Assembly (NCBI GenBank): GCA_003164895.1
Contig: PLUL01000030.1
Coordinates: forward strand, 23,971-87,970
Origin: Bacteroidota bacterium
GTDB lineage: Bacteria > Bacteroidota > Bacteroidia > Palsa-948
Length of the DNA: 64,000 bases
Direction of reading: 5' to 3'
Below are positions 7,988 to 17,600 of this stretch, piece after piece; the first letter of the stretch is position 1, and the number at the start of each line of letters is the position of its first letter. Below the pieces are notes generated by a model. The model was not told the DNA's origin and ran no database searches. It saw nothing but the letters and a program-made list of their open reading frames with translations. The position numbers and the translations under genes are program-made.

Positions 7988-10900
7988 GCGGAAGTTGTTG
8001 AGTGTGTTTTAATGGACGAGACATATAACTGTAAATAGCAGGAATCACAAACAAGGTAAGCACCAGCGCAAACATCAATCCTCCTACGATAACGGTTCCC
8101 AATGATTTACGGCTTGTAGCTCCTGCACCTAAAGCCAACGCAATTGGAAGTGCACCAAGTGCCATCACCAACGTGGTCATCAGAATAGGCCGAAGACGAG
8201 CGATGGATGCTTCTACTATTGCTTTTCGCATTTGCATTCCTTGTTCTTGTAATTGATTTGCAAATTCAACAATAAGAATACTGTTCTTGGTTACAAGACC
8301 TATCAGCGTAATGATTCCGATTTCACTAAAAATATTTAATGTCTGATTAAAATACCAGAGCGATAACAAAGCTCCTGCCATAGCTAAAGGAACTGTAATC
8401 ATTACAATAAGCGGATCAATAAAGCTTTCGAACTGCATGGACAAAACCAAATAGATCAGCACCAGTGCCAATATAAATGCAAAGACCAGATCAGAAGAGC
8501 TTTCCATGAAATCGCGCGATGCGCCATACAAATCGGTAGAAATAGATTGCGGCAATTGCTCTTTTGCAAGCCGATTCATTTCATTGATGCAATCGCCAAT
8601 TGTTTTTCCCTGAACAGGTGTAGCTGTGATGGTAACCGACTCGAAACGATTGTAATGAAATAACTGCGCAGGATTCACAGTGTCCTTGATGTGAACAAGA
8701 TTATCCAGCTCAACAAGATTTCCTTTTGCAGAATCACTTCTAACATAGATGGATTGAATATCCAAAGGTTTTGAACGACTGCTGTTTTCATATTCACCAA
8801 TTACTTTGTACTGATTGCTATTCATATAAAAATATTGAAAACGCGCACCGCTGAGAGCCGCCTGCATAGTTTGTGCAATGTTACTGATAGAAACATTAGC
8901 GTTTCCTGCCTTCTCCCTGTCAATGGTTACATCCAGTTGAGGATGGTTAAATTTCAGGTTCGCATCCACCATAGTAAAGAATGCAGAGTCGTGTTGAACA
9001 GTGCTCAGAAATTTTGGAAGCACTTTTCGAATATCTGTTAACGTAGGCGCTTCGAGAATAAATTGAATAGGCGCACCGGTTTTACCTGAACCAACAGCAA
9101 TGGTTTGTTCCTGAATAATAAAAGTTCGCGCAGAAGGAAACCGAGCCATTTGCGGCAGAAGATAATTTAAAATTTTATTTTGCGAGCGTTTACGTTCGTC
9201 TGGATCAGTCAACATTAATCTTCCCATACCTGTATTTAAAGCTCCTACTGCGAATCCGGGTGCAACAATAGTTAAAAGAACTTTCTTTTCAGGAACAGAA
9301 TCCTGAATTAGTGTTGCTACTGAATCCATGAAATTGCTCATGTAGTCATACGATGCTCCTTCGGGACCAATCACCTGACATCGCAACAATGATTTATCCT
9401 CGAGAGGCGCAAGTTCTGAATGCAGCGCTTTTCCGGTTAACAAAATTATCACTATCGCTACTGCTACAATTACAAAAGCCCACCATCTTTTTTGCATAAA
9501 TGATTCGAGCAAATTTCTATAACCATCATTCAGTGCAATGAAAAATGGTTCTGTCTTTTCATAAAATTTACTTTTCTTATTGTTCTTTCGCACAAGCAGT
9601 ACATTCAACACCGGTGTTAAGCTAAGTGAAACAAAGGCGGAAATAAGCACTGAACCTGCTACCACGATTGCAAATTCACGGAATAATTTTCCCGTAAATC
9701 CCTGAAGAAATATAATCGGCAAAAACACAATAGCCAGCGTGATGGAAGTGGAAATAACCACCATAAATATTTCGCTGCATCCTTTTAATGCTGCTTCATA
9801 AGGCGACATGCCTTCTTCGACTTTCTTAAAAATATTTTCGGTTACCACTATTCCATCGTCCACCACCAAACCGGTTGCCAGCACAATTCCGAGCATGGTT
9901 AAAATATTAATGGATAAACCGAACAGATACATGAAAAAGAAAATACCAATTAACGAAACAGGAATATCAATGATAGGACGAAAGGCAATCAACGCATCTC
10001 TAAAGAAAAGATAAATGACAATAATTACAAGCAGAAACGCAATGCCGAGCGTCTCCTCCACTTCAGTAATTGAGTTGCTGATGTTTTTCGTAGTGTCCAA
10101 TGCAACGTTTAATTCATAATCAGCAGGAATAGTTTTTTTAATTTGTTCTAGGCGTTTATAAAACTCCTGAGCGATGGTGATGTAATTTGCTCCGGGTTGC
10201 GGAACAAGGGCAAGCCCCACCATGGGAGTTCCCGATTCTTTCAGAATGGTTTCAGGATTTTCAGCTCCTAATTGTGCATAACCAATATCCTGAATGCGCA
10301 CTGTTTGAGTTCCGTTATTTTTTATAATAAGATTATTGAAATCCTTTTCGGTATTCAAATCGCCACGCGTGCTCACCGTAAGCTGAGTGCCTTCTCCTTC
10401 CACCGTTCCGGCAGGCAGATAAACATTTTTTGCTATCAATGCATTTTGAACATCAATCGGAGTAAGTTTATAAGATGCCAGTTTAGAAGGATTCATCCAG
10501 ATGCGCATGGCGTATTTTTTTTCGCCCCATACCTGCACGGTACTTACATCGGGTATCGTAAGGAAAACATTTTGAATAACATTTTCAGCATAATCCGTAA
10601 CCTGTAATGCATTCCTTTTATTACTCTTTATGGTGAGCGTGAGTATGGCATCCGAATTAGCATCTAATTTTGTTACTACAGGAGGCGCATCAATATTCTG
10701 CGGCAACTGCGCAAGCGCCTGCGACACTTTATCGCGCACATCGCTGGCGGCAGATTCCATATCGTAACCAAGATTGAATTCAACAGAAATACTGCTTGAG
10801 CCCAATGCACTGGTTGAAGTGATATCGCGTATTCCCTGAACTCCGTTGATAGCTTTTTCAAGCGGTGTTGTTATCTGTGATTCTATTACATCGGGATTTG

Positions 10901-11060
10901 CTCCTGCGTAATTCGTCTTCACGTTAATAACAGGCGGATCTATTGCAGGATAATCACGCACTCCCAAACGTTTGAAACCTATTACGCCAAACAGCACAAT
11001 AATAATAGACATCACACTTGCAAAGACAGGTCTCTTTAAACTTATGGAGGATAAACTCAT
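7974..11060 (-). CDS. RND-family efflux pump, inner-membrane transporter (AcrB/MdtB type)
   Basis: The 1028-residue protein has the full hydrophobe/amphiphile efflux RND architecture. It opens with the helix start SLSSISLKRPVFASVMSI, then has a periplasmic porter domain, the TM4 motif GLVVDDGIVVTENIF with the aspartate pair of the proton relay (near residue 405), a second periplasmic loop and six further spans. The ending IGLVTKNSILIVEFANQLQ is the TM10 signature with the lysine that completes the relay. Length matches the family (about 1030). It exports toxic compounds from periplasm or membrane through the TolC partner using proton influx. The adaptor gene ends 6 nt upstream, and tolC overlaps downstream. 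Gene symbol withheld because the subfamily is not resolved. Confidence 0.95.
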   Translation of the reverse strand: MSLSSISLKRPVFASVMSIIIVLFGVIGFKRLGVRDYPAIDPPVINVKTNYAGANPDVIESQITTPLEKAINGVQGIRDITSTSALGSSSISVEFNLGYDMESAASDVRDKVSQALAQLPQNIDAPPVVTKLDANSDAILTLTIKSNKRNALQVTDYAENVIQNVFLTIPDVSTVQVWGEKKYAMRIWMNPSKLASYKLTPIDVQNALIAKNVYLPAGTVEGEGTQLTVSTRGDLNTEKDFNNLIIKNNGTQTVRIQDIGYAQLGAENPETILKESGTPMVGLALVPQPGANYITIAQEFYKRLEQIKKTIPADYELNVALDTTKNISNSITEVEETLGIAFLLVIIVIYLFFRDALIAFRPIIDIPVSLIGIFFFMYLFGLSINILTMLGIVLATGLVVDDGIVVTENIFKKVEEGMSPYEAALKGCSEIFMVVISTSITLAIVFLPIIFLQGFTGKLFREFAIVVAGSVLISAFVSLSLTPVLNVLLVRKNNKKSKFYEKTEPFFIALNDGYRNLLESFMQKRWWAFVIVAVAIVIILLTGKALHSELAPLEDKSLLRCQVIGPEGASYDYMSNFMDSVATLIQDSVPEKKVLLTIVAPGFAVGALNTGMGRLMLTDPDERKRSQNKILNYLLPQMARFPSARTFIIQEQTIAVGSGKTGAPIQFILEAPTLTDIRKVLPKFLSTVQHDSAFFTMVDANLKFNHPQLDVTIDREKAGNANVSISNIAQTMQAALSGARFQYFYMNSNQYKVIGEYENSSRSKPLDIQSIYVRSDSAKGNLVELDNLVHIKDTVNPAQLFHYNRFESVTITATPVQGKTIGDCINEMNRLAKEQLPQSISTDLYGASRDFMESSSDLVFAFILALVLIYLVLSMQFESFIDPLIVMITVPLAMAGALLSLWYFNQTLNIFSEIGIITLIGLVTKNSILIVEFANQLQEQGMQMRKAIVEASIARLRPILMTTLVMALGALPIALALGAGATSRKSLGTVIVGGLMFALVLTLFVIPAIYSYMSRPLKHTQQLPHEQV

Positions 11061-11066
11061 ATAAAA

Positions 11067-12125
11067 TTAATGGAGACTATTAAATTTCACAATGCTGTTT
11101 GGATAAATCAATTGCGTGCCTCGCGTAATAATAGTATCACCGAGATGCAATCCTTTCGTTATTTCAACCATAGAATCCGTACGAATACCAAGCGAAATTG
11201 GAACAGAAGCAACTTTTCCATTTTTATAAATGTAAATATTCTGCCCGATAACTTTTGGAATTACCGCTTCGGTAGGAATCATAATACTGCTTTCAGAATG
11301 ACTCAATACAATAGAAACAGTTGCAAATTGTCCGGGAAACAATCGTCTGTCTTTGTTTTCATAAATAGCACGCACGTGAATACTTCCGGTGCTCATATCC
11401 ACTTTCGGGTCAATGGCAAATACTTTTCCCTGAAATGTTTCACTATATCCTGTTACGCTGAAATTTACAATATCCTCTTTTTGAATCTGACTGATATATT
11501 TTTCAGGAATATAAAAATCAACTTTCACAGGCACTGTTTCTTCGAGATTCGCAATAACAACATTGGGCGTTACATAACTTCCGTTGCTGATATTTTTCAA
11601 TCCGATTATTCCATCAAAGGGCGCGCGAATATTTGTATAGCCGATAGAAACCTGTATCAATTTCATATCCGCTTTAACTGCATTTAAGTTATTAAGCGCA
11701 ATATCGTAATCCTGTTCGCTGATGGCATTGATGACAAGATTTGCTTTTTGTCTCCTTTCAGTTATTGAATCCAATTGCTTGAGCACTTCATCTTTTTGTA
11801 ATTGCGCCTGAAACTGCGCGTCATCAATCTTCACCAACAAATCGCCTTGATTTACATGGCTTCCTTCGGTGAACAACACTTTGGTAACAACTCCCGCAAT
11901 CTGGCTTTGCAGCATTACTTCTTCATTCGACATGATAGTACCCGAAACATTGATGATGTTGGAAGAAGCGGTGGGTTTGAGAATACGACCTTCTACCAAT
12001 ATAGCTGGCTTTACTTTATTGGCAGTCATCTTATTGTCAATCCCCTGCTGATTCCATTGTCGCAAAAAAATAAGGAGAGCAATGATTCCTATAACTCCGA
12101 TAATCCAAACGGTTGACTTTTTCAT
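11067..12125 (-). CDS. RND efflux periplasmic adaptor (membrane fusion protein, HlyD/AcrA family)
   Basis: The 352-residue protein has an N-terminal membrane anchor (IGVIGIIALLIFL), a split lipoyl domain (GVVTKVLFTEGSHVNQGDLL and FDGIIGLKNISNGSYV), an intervening helical hairpin of modest length, and the beta-barrel and membrane-proximal domains (PGQFATVSIVL, IPTEAVIPK). It bridges pump and TolC in the periplasm. It is the first gene of the operon, and the promoter should lie in the 12126-12290 stretch, where I see no clear -7 motif. Close to average family length. Confidence 0.93.
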   Translation of the reverse strand: MKKSTVWIIGVIGIIALLIFLRQWNQQGIDNKMTANKVKPAILVEGRILKPTASSNIINVSGTIMSNEEVMLQSQIAGVVTKVLFTEGSHVNQGDLLVKIDDAQFQAQLQKDEVLKQLDSITERRQKANLVINAISEQDYDIALNNLNAVKADMKLIQVSIGYTNIRAPFDGIIGLKNISNGSYVTPNVVIANLEETVPVKVDFYIPEKYISQIQKEDIVNFSVTGYSETFQGKVFAIDPKVDMSTGSIHVRAIYENKDRRLFPGQFATVSIVLSHSESSIMIPTEAVIPKVIGQNIYIYKNGKVASVPISLGIRTDSMVEITKGLHLGDTIITRGTQLIYPNSIVKFNSLH

Positions 12126-12292
12126 ATAATATACTGTTGAAAAAAACTCTTTAATCTACTTTGGACTGTGAATGCCTTTAATTGTTTAATCTATGTGCAA
12201 TTATAATTTTTTAATATCAATACTATCGTTAGCTCTAAAAAATCAGGGCGCAAATATAGTTTGTTTTGGAAATAGTGTGCAATTCAAACCGC
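12126..12292. other. AT-rich leader upstream of the efflux operon
   Basis: No gene or clear promoter motif is visible here. The stretch separates the adaptor start from the tandem-repeat array and must contain the efflux operon's promoter. Confidence 0.4.
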
Positions 12293-12586
12293 AATGGAAC
12301 GATAGCAATTAAGAATGGAGCCAAACTTGTTCCCAATGGAACCATAGTGAATAAGAATGGAACCAAACTTGTTCGCAATGGAACGATAGCGATTAAGAAT
12401 GGAACCAAACTTACTCTCAATGGAACGATAGAGGATAAGAATGGAACCAAACTTATTCACAATGGAACGATAGTTCGAAAGAATGTAACCATTGTTTAAA
12501 ATAACGTAACCATAGTTCGGAAGAATGTAACCATTCCTTTAAACAATGTAACGATAGTTCAAAAGAATGGAACCATTGCGAGCAAG
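12293..12586. repeat. 21-bp tandem repeat array, 14 units
   Basis: Fourteen back-to-back units of exactly 21 bp without indels. Units 1-8 alternate between type A, AATGGAACGATAGCNATTAA plus G, and type B, AATGGAACCAAACTTGTTCG plus C, giving a 42-bp higher-order period. Units 9-14 drift, with AATGTAACCAT cores. Because 21 is a multiple of 3, one frame on the plus strand reads as heptapeptides NGTIAIK/NGTKLVR until a stop in unit 10, and the minus strand reads VPFLIAI/VPLRTSL. I do not call either a gene, because the open frames are a by-product of the period. Two decayed units recur at 14558-14600. Confidence 0.93.
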
Positions 12587-12693
12587 TTTGCTCTTGTTGG
12601 CGAGAAGAATGCTTAAATTGCTTGAAAATTCAGGAGGATTTAAACTTGGCTTATATTTTACTACCTAACGAAGCACAACTTTGCTCGTAGGTA
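12579..12693. other. Two hairpins at the end of the repeat array
   Basis: GAGCAA-GT-TTGCTC (12581-12594) is a perfect short palindrome overlapping the last array unit. TACCTAACGAAGCA (12662-12675) pairs with TTGCTCGTAGGTA (12681-12693) with single-base bulges. Neither is followed by a convincing T-run, so I do not call them terminators. Confidence 0.45.
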
Positions 12694-12703
12694 TACAAAG
12701 TAA

Positions 12704-12841
12704 TTATTTCTTTTTACGATGAAGTTGTTCCATACGCTTAATAAATTCAGGCATCACTTCTTTTTGGGAATATCCTATTACGTCACCAATAGTATTATCT
12801 ATAAGTTGATACCAACCTTTTCTCCATGATAAATTTGCCAT
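12704..12841 (-). CDS. Small ORF or frameshifted C-terminal part of the upstream gene
   Basis: From ATG 12841 this encodes 45 residues, MANLSWRKGWYQLIDNTIGD and so on, ending in a basic RKKK tail. The same frame stays open upstream without a start codon to about 12943 and reads LFRNWSAEIDLTQQIKDVED followed by EEFVSKTPIPI, which looks like real protein sequence. It thus overlaps and continues the end of the neighbouring 12916-13404 gene in another frame. A single missing A in the AAAAA run at about 12946-12950 would join the two into one protein of about 235 residues. Either this is an independent small gene or the downstream part of a frameshifted one. No family recognised. Confidence 0.45.
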   Translation of the reverse strand: MANLSWRKGWYQLIDNTIGDVIGYSQKEVMPEFIKRMEQLHRKKK

Positions 12842-12915
12842 TTTAATATTTATAGGTATTGGGGTTTTAGAAACAAATTCTTCATCCTCAACATCTTTTA
12901 TTTGTTGGGTTAAAT

Positions 12916-13404
12916 CTATTTCCGCACTCCAATTTCTAAATAGTTTTTATTTTTTTGAAGAAATTTATTTGATAATTGGCTATTTAATACATCAATAATA
13001 TAGGTATAAAATCTCATTGTTGATGAAGAATCCTTCATTGTATTTACATTAGCATAAGTAGAAACATAAAAATGTAATGACTTAGAAGTGCTATATAATA
13101 CTGTAGCGTCATGTAGATTGCTTAATTCTTCATTATTTTTACTAATGGATAATTGAGTATCCAAGATTTGTAATTCCCTATATAGTAATTTATTCAGGTT
13201 AGATAAAGTGTCAATTTGTGTTCGAGTATAATTTAGCAACGTATCAAAACCTTTTATTTCTTGTTGTTGATGGGCAACATTTTCACTTAATGTTAGACTT
13301 GCTTGACTTAATTTCAATCCCCAACATCCAAAAAAACATGTCAACATGCACGACACAAGTAAACTACAAAGAGTTAACCAATCGGAGATTGAAAACTTTC
13401 TCAT
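12916..13404 (-). CDS. Membrane-anchored coiled-coil protein of unknown function (possibly truncated by frameshift)
   Basis: The 162-residue product has one N-terminal membrane segment (residues 9-29, LTLCSLLVSCMLTCFFGCWGL). It is followed by a predicted helical and coiled-coil region with heptad-like L/I spacing (SENVAHQQQEIKGFDTLLNY through RELQILDTQLS), then a mixed region. No family is recognised. The stop falls just after NYLEIGVRK, while another frame continues with protein-like sequence, so the C-terminus may be artificial or mutated. A TACATTTG element at 13412-13419 is close to the ATG. It lies in the loose region between the 21-bp array and its decayed copy. Confidence 0.6.
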   Translation of the reverse strand: MRKFSISDWLTLCSLLVSCMLTCFFGCWGLKLSQASLTLSENVAHQQQEIKGFDTLLNYTRTQIDTLSNLNKLLYRELQILDTQLSISKNNEELSNLHDATVLYSTSKSLHFYVSTYANVNTMKDSSSTMRFYTYIIDVLNSQLSNKFLQKNKNYLEIGVRK

Positions 13405-13411
13405 TCTGTCA

Positions 13412-13419
13412 CAAATGTA
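13412..13419 (-). promoter_or_regulatory. -7-like element for the 12916-13404 gene
   Basis: TACATTTG on the minus strand fits TAnnTTTG and sits 7 nt before the ATG. That leaves almost no leader, so the transcript might be leaderless. Confidence 0.45.
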
Positions 13420-13527
13420 AAACAGTTATTCTCAAAACCAGAGGGGGTTGAAAAGTATTTTTATGAGGGATAAGGATGCACAAATTGCCGCGCAGTTGGC
13501 TAATGCTAATACCGCAGATAACTCTTT

Positions 13528-14478
13528 TTACTTTGTATCAAACTGTATCCCAATCCCAATCGAAATGGTAACAAGTGAAATTGGCTGAGTTCCCGAAATA
13601 TTGCTTGTGGTTACACTTGTAATTGTACCTGTACCATTGTATGTATTTAATGGCGGGTTGTATTGTGTATGAGTATCAGTTACATTATATTTTGTACTTG
13701 CCTGAAGTATATCTGCATCAAGCATTAAACAAGTGCTTCTTCTTCGGATAGGAAGCAAGTATCTAATTCCTCCACCCAAATCATAGGCAAAAGCAGAAAC
13801 GCTACTTTGGTTTGGAATTATATCGAATTCATCGCTTATGTCTCCCGCTGTTGCCGGTCCAATTAATACTGAAACCGATGGCAAACTGCAAGCCATCACT
13901 CCAATAAGTCCCCGAAGATCGAAGGAAAATCTTCGCATGGGATAGGTATAAAAAAGTCCCGCCATAAAATGAGTCTCAGAATAACCCGGACTGCTATAAT
14001 TAGGATTGGGACCATACGTACCGGTGGAAGAATTTAATGTAGCAGGTGCAAGAGTTGCCTGCACGCTGGAAGAATTCACAAAGTTGCTCATGTATGAATT
14101 TAAATCAAAAGGATTGTAACACTGTCCCAGCATCAACGCAATTCCAAAGTTAGAATGGTTAAGCGGTATTCCGGCAGAAAGATTATACATATTTCCTGCC
14201 TGTGCATAATTTCCATATCCTGTTGTTCCTGAAACATTGCCGAAATTACCCATAGGATTGGCTGCTCCAAAATTTAACGAAACATAACCGCTTGGCTTAC
14301 CGCTTACAACTTGTTCAGGTTGTTGCTTCTGAGTTCTGCGATTTCTTGGATTGCGGTAATTGTTATTTGGCGGAGGCGGCTGAGTGTAATTTTGAGGAGG
14401 AGCATAATCATCTTGAGCAAATACAAATGAGGATGCTGTTAAAAGCATTACAGTTAACATCAGAAATTTAGAACGCAT
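13528..14478 (-). CDS. Secreted/outer-membrane beta-barrel protein of unknown function
   Basis: The 316-residue protein has a clear signal peptide (residues 1-22, ending SSFVFAQ). A Pro/Asn/Gln-rich linker of about 35 residues (PPPPNNNYRNPRNRRTQKQQ) follows, then alternating amphipathic strands such as GYVSLNFGAANPMGNFGNV, THFMAGLFYTYPMRRFSF and LGGGIRYLLPIRRR. The terminal strand ISIGIGIQFDTK has a glycine/aromatic pattern. This is typical of the small Omp_b-brl type barrels of Bacteroidota. It is divergent from the large PorE-like gene. A good promoter with both -33 and -7 elements lies upstream. No specific function can be named. Confidence 0.78.
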   Translation of the reverse strand: MRSKFLMLTVMLLTASSFVFAQDDYAPPQNYTQPPPPNNNYRNPRNRRTQKQQPEQVVSGKPSGYVSLNFGAANPMGNFGNVSGTTGYGNYAQAGNMYNLSAGIPLNHSNFGIALMLGQCYNPFDLNSYMSNFVNSSSVQATLAPATLNSSTGTYGPNPNYSSPGYSETHFMAGLFYTYPMRRFSFDLRGLIGVMACSLPSVSVLIGPATAGDISDEFDIIPNQSSVSAFAYDLGGGIRYLLPIRRRSTCLMLDADILQASTKYNVTDTHTQYNPPLNTYNGTGTITSVTTSNISGTQPISLVTISIGIGIQFDTK

Positions 14479-14512
14479 ACATAAAATTATTATTATTTCT
14501 AACCAGTAATGT

Positions 14513-14542
14513 CAAATTTAGTGCCAATAAATTTCAAAACAA
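14513..14542 (-). promoter_or_regulatory. Promoter of the 13528-14478 beta-barrel gene
   Basis: On the minus strand a TTG (14540-14542) is followed after 19 nt by TAAATTTG (14513-14520). This is the -33/-7 arrangement of Bacteroidota, 34 nt before the ATG. Confidence 0.65.
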
Positions 14543-14557
14543 TTTAGTTACAATAAT

Positions 14558-14600
14558 AATGAAACCAAACTTGTTTGCGAAGGAAGGAGATAGCTCAAAG
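14558..14600. repeat. Decayed pair of the 21-bp repeat units
   Basis: AATGAAACCAAACTTGTTTG plus C (14558-14578) is a type B unit of the array at 12293-12586 with two substitutions from its consensus. The next 22 bases (GAAGGAAGGAGATAGCTCAA plus AG) resemble a type A unit with one inserted base. The B-then-A order is kept. Confidence 0.7.
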
Positions 14601-14666
14601 GAAAGTAATCCCAACATACATAATCTTCAATTGCCGATTCAAAATTTAATGTAATCTTTGCATACA

Positions 14667-17600
14667 ATGAAATCATTATATACCCCCACATTTAAAGGAA
14701 TTATTATTGCAATGCTTCTTCTCCCTTTAGGGAAGCAACTTAACGCTCAAATTTCGAAAGGGCAATTCAAACAAATGTTCACGCAGGCAAACCTCATGAT
14801 GCTTGATAATTTTTACGACACTGCTTGCAAAACTTTTTTGGCTCTTAACACAGCAGATCCTTCCAACGCTCATGTAAATTATAAAGTGGGAATTTGTTAT
14901 TTGCATCTTCCAGGGCAAAAACTAAAAGCTATTCCTTATTTGGAAAATGCAATAAAACTAACCACCGGAAATTTCCGCGAAGATGATCCATCAGAAAAAA
15001 ATGCTCCCGAAGATGCCTCCTATTATTTAGCACAAGCGTATCACTATGCTTACCGATTTGATGAAGCTATAGAGCAGTTCAATAAATATCGAGATAAATT
15101 GGCAAAATGGAATTTTAAAGAAGTAAAAGATGTTGACCGATGGATTGAAACAAGCAAAAATGCAAAAGAACTAACATCTCATCCGGTGGAATGTACCATT
15201 ACAAATCTTGGAGATAGCGTGAATAGCACGTTTCCGGATTACAGTCCTGTAATTACAGCCGATGAATCAATTCTTGCTTTTACTTCTCGCAGAGAAGGAA
15301 CGGGCGGACCTACTAACAAAACTATTAACGATGAATTCATGGAAGACATCTGGGTTTGCTATCAGGGCAAATATGGCACATGGACAAAAGCAAAAGGCAT
15401 CAGCCGTAATATTAATACCGATGGCAACGAAGCAACTATTGGACTTTCTGCAGATGGGCAGCAGCTTTATGTTTACCGAGATGATAATGGAGACGGAAAC
15501 ATTTACATCAGCACACTTGATGGAGATTTCTGGAATGCACCTTACAAAATTGATGCAAGCAATATTAACAGCAAAAGTTGGGAGCCAAGCGCTTGCGTAA
15601 GTGCTGATGGAAACACGATGTATTTTGTGAGCAACCGCCCGGGAGGATTTGGCGGAAGAGATATTTACCAATGTCACCGCCTTCCTAACCGCAGTTGGAG
15701 CGAACCGGAAAATCTTGGACCCACCATCAACACTCCTTATGATGAAGATGCGCCATTCATCCATCCTGACGGAACTACTTTGTTTTTCAGTTCAACCGGA
15801 CACAATTCCATTGGAGGATTTGATGTTTTTTATACCACAAAAGTTGCCAACAATGTTTGGACTGATCCGATTAACCTTGGCTACCCTATTAATACCACCG
15901 ACGATGATATCTATTTTGTAACTTCTTCAGATGGCAGGCGTGCGTATTATGCTTCTTTCCGTCCAGAAGGAAAAGGAGAAAAAGATATTTACGTGGTAAG
16001 TTTTCCGAAACCGATTGCCAAATCAGTGGCAATTCTTGTCGGCTATTTGAAAAATAAAGACGGTTCTCCAATTCCAAAATATTCTTCTATCACTACAAAA
16101 TCAAAAAACGGACAAATAATCACCAGCAAACCGAATGAAGCAACCGGAAAATTCATTCAATCACTTTTACCCGGTCAAGAATATGAAGTAACGATCGAAG
16201 CCAATAACAATAAAATTTTTACTGACAAATTTTTTCTGCCGCAGGATAGCTCTTATCCTAATTTAGGCAGAGGTTTTTTTCAACGAACAATTATTATAGG
16301 CGATACGGCTCGGTTATTTTCTCAACATAAAGTTACTGATACCACTTCAAAAATTACGATGATGCCGATGGATGGAAAAATTCTTCTCAGCCAAAATCCA
16401 TCCGATGTTGCTCCAAATATTTCAGTTCAAATTCTTAATTCGCAAGGAAATATTATTTCATCTACATTGACAGATAATAAAGGAAAATTTAAATTTAAAA
16501 ATATTCCATCCGGACAAGATTACATTGTAAAAATTGATGAGAATGATCCTATTCTAAAATCTCATACTCAATTTTATTTGGCAGATAATAACGACAAAGT
16601 GGTGATGCCTTCCACGCAGGAAGGAAGGTTTTTTCTTTTCAAACGCATTCCTGTTGAACTGAATAAACTCACTTCTATTTCTGCAAAAGATACTACGCCC
16701 TTACTTGCAACTATGTCAGGAAAAGTTGTGAATAAAGACATGAAAAAAGTAGCGAACATTAAAATGAATCTATTGGATGCAAATGGAAAAATCCTGCAAT
16801 CAAAAACAACTAACAAATCCGGGCAATTTACTTTTGGAAATATTCCAAGTGACAAAAACTATACCGTTTCTATTGATGAAAATGATCCTGCGTTGGCTAA
16901 GAAAGAAAAATTATACCTCATGAATTCGCGGGATAAATTGATCAAGATGGTTGCAAAGATTGGCAGTTATTTTGTATTTGAAAATCTTCCGGCTGACTTA
17001 AATAAAATGAACACCATCAATGCAACCGATACCATCACGCTTGTTGCGATGAAAGGAAAAATTTTATCCGGCACAAATCCTGCGTCTAACGGAATTAAAG
17101 ACATAGAAATAACTTTATCTGATAAAAAAGGGAATGTAATTCAAAAAACAAAAACCGATGTGTTTGGTTTTTTCAAATTTGAACATTTATCTGCTGATGA
17201 AAATTATTCTATCAAGCTAAATGAAAACGATCCATTGCTTTCTGCATTAAATAAAATATTCCTTGCAAATGAAGGAGATAAAATTGTGAAGGAAATTACT
17301 TTAAATAAAAAAAATACTGCTTTCAAAAATCTTCCTCCGGATTTGATGCAGCTTGCAGAACTTAAAAACAATTATCTTTCCTATGCGAAAGACAGCGTTA
17401 CTACCATTATTCACAAAAATGTGATATATCCGGGAGATGAAAAATTCGACTTCGTAATATATTTTCCTTATAACAAAAAAGAAATAGATATTTCGGTTGG
17501 TTCATTCCTCTCTTTAATGGACAAAGTTGCTGCAACCATAAATGAAAAAGGAAATGCAACCATTATGATTGTTGCAAGCTCTTCTACCGTTCCAACAAAA

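Noticed and set aside
12235-12450. 71-codon hydrophobic open frame on the minus strand of the same array
   Set aside because: Same repeat artefact; no start context, no domain and no downstream partner.
12266-12499. 77-codon open frame of NGTIAIK/NGTKLVR heptapeptides on the plus strand
   Set aside because: It lies entirely on the 21-bp repeat; the mirror strand is open too. Starts are weak and the frame stops mid-array, so it is a by-product of period rather than a supported gene.
12293-12586. CRISPR array
   Set aside because: Units are contiguous with no unique spacers, have no internal dyad and no cas genes nearby.
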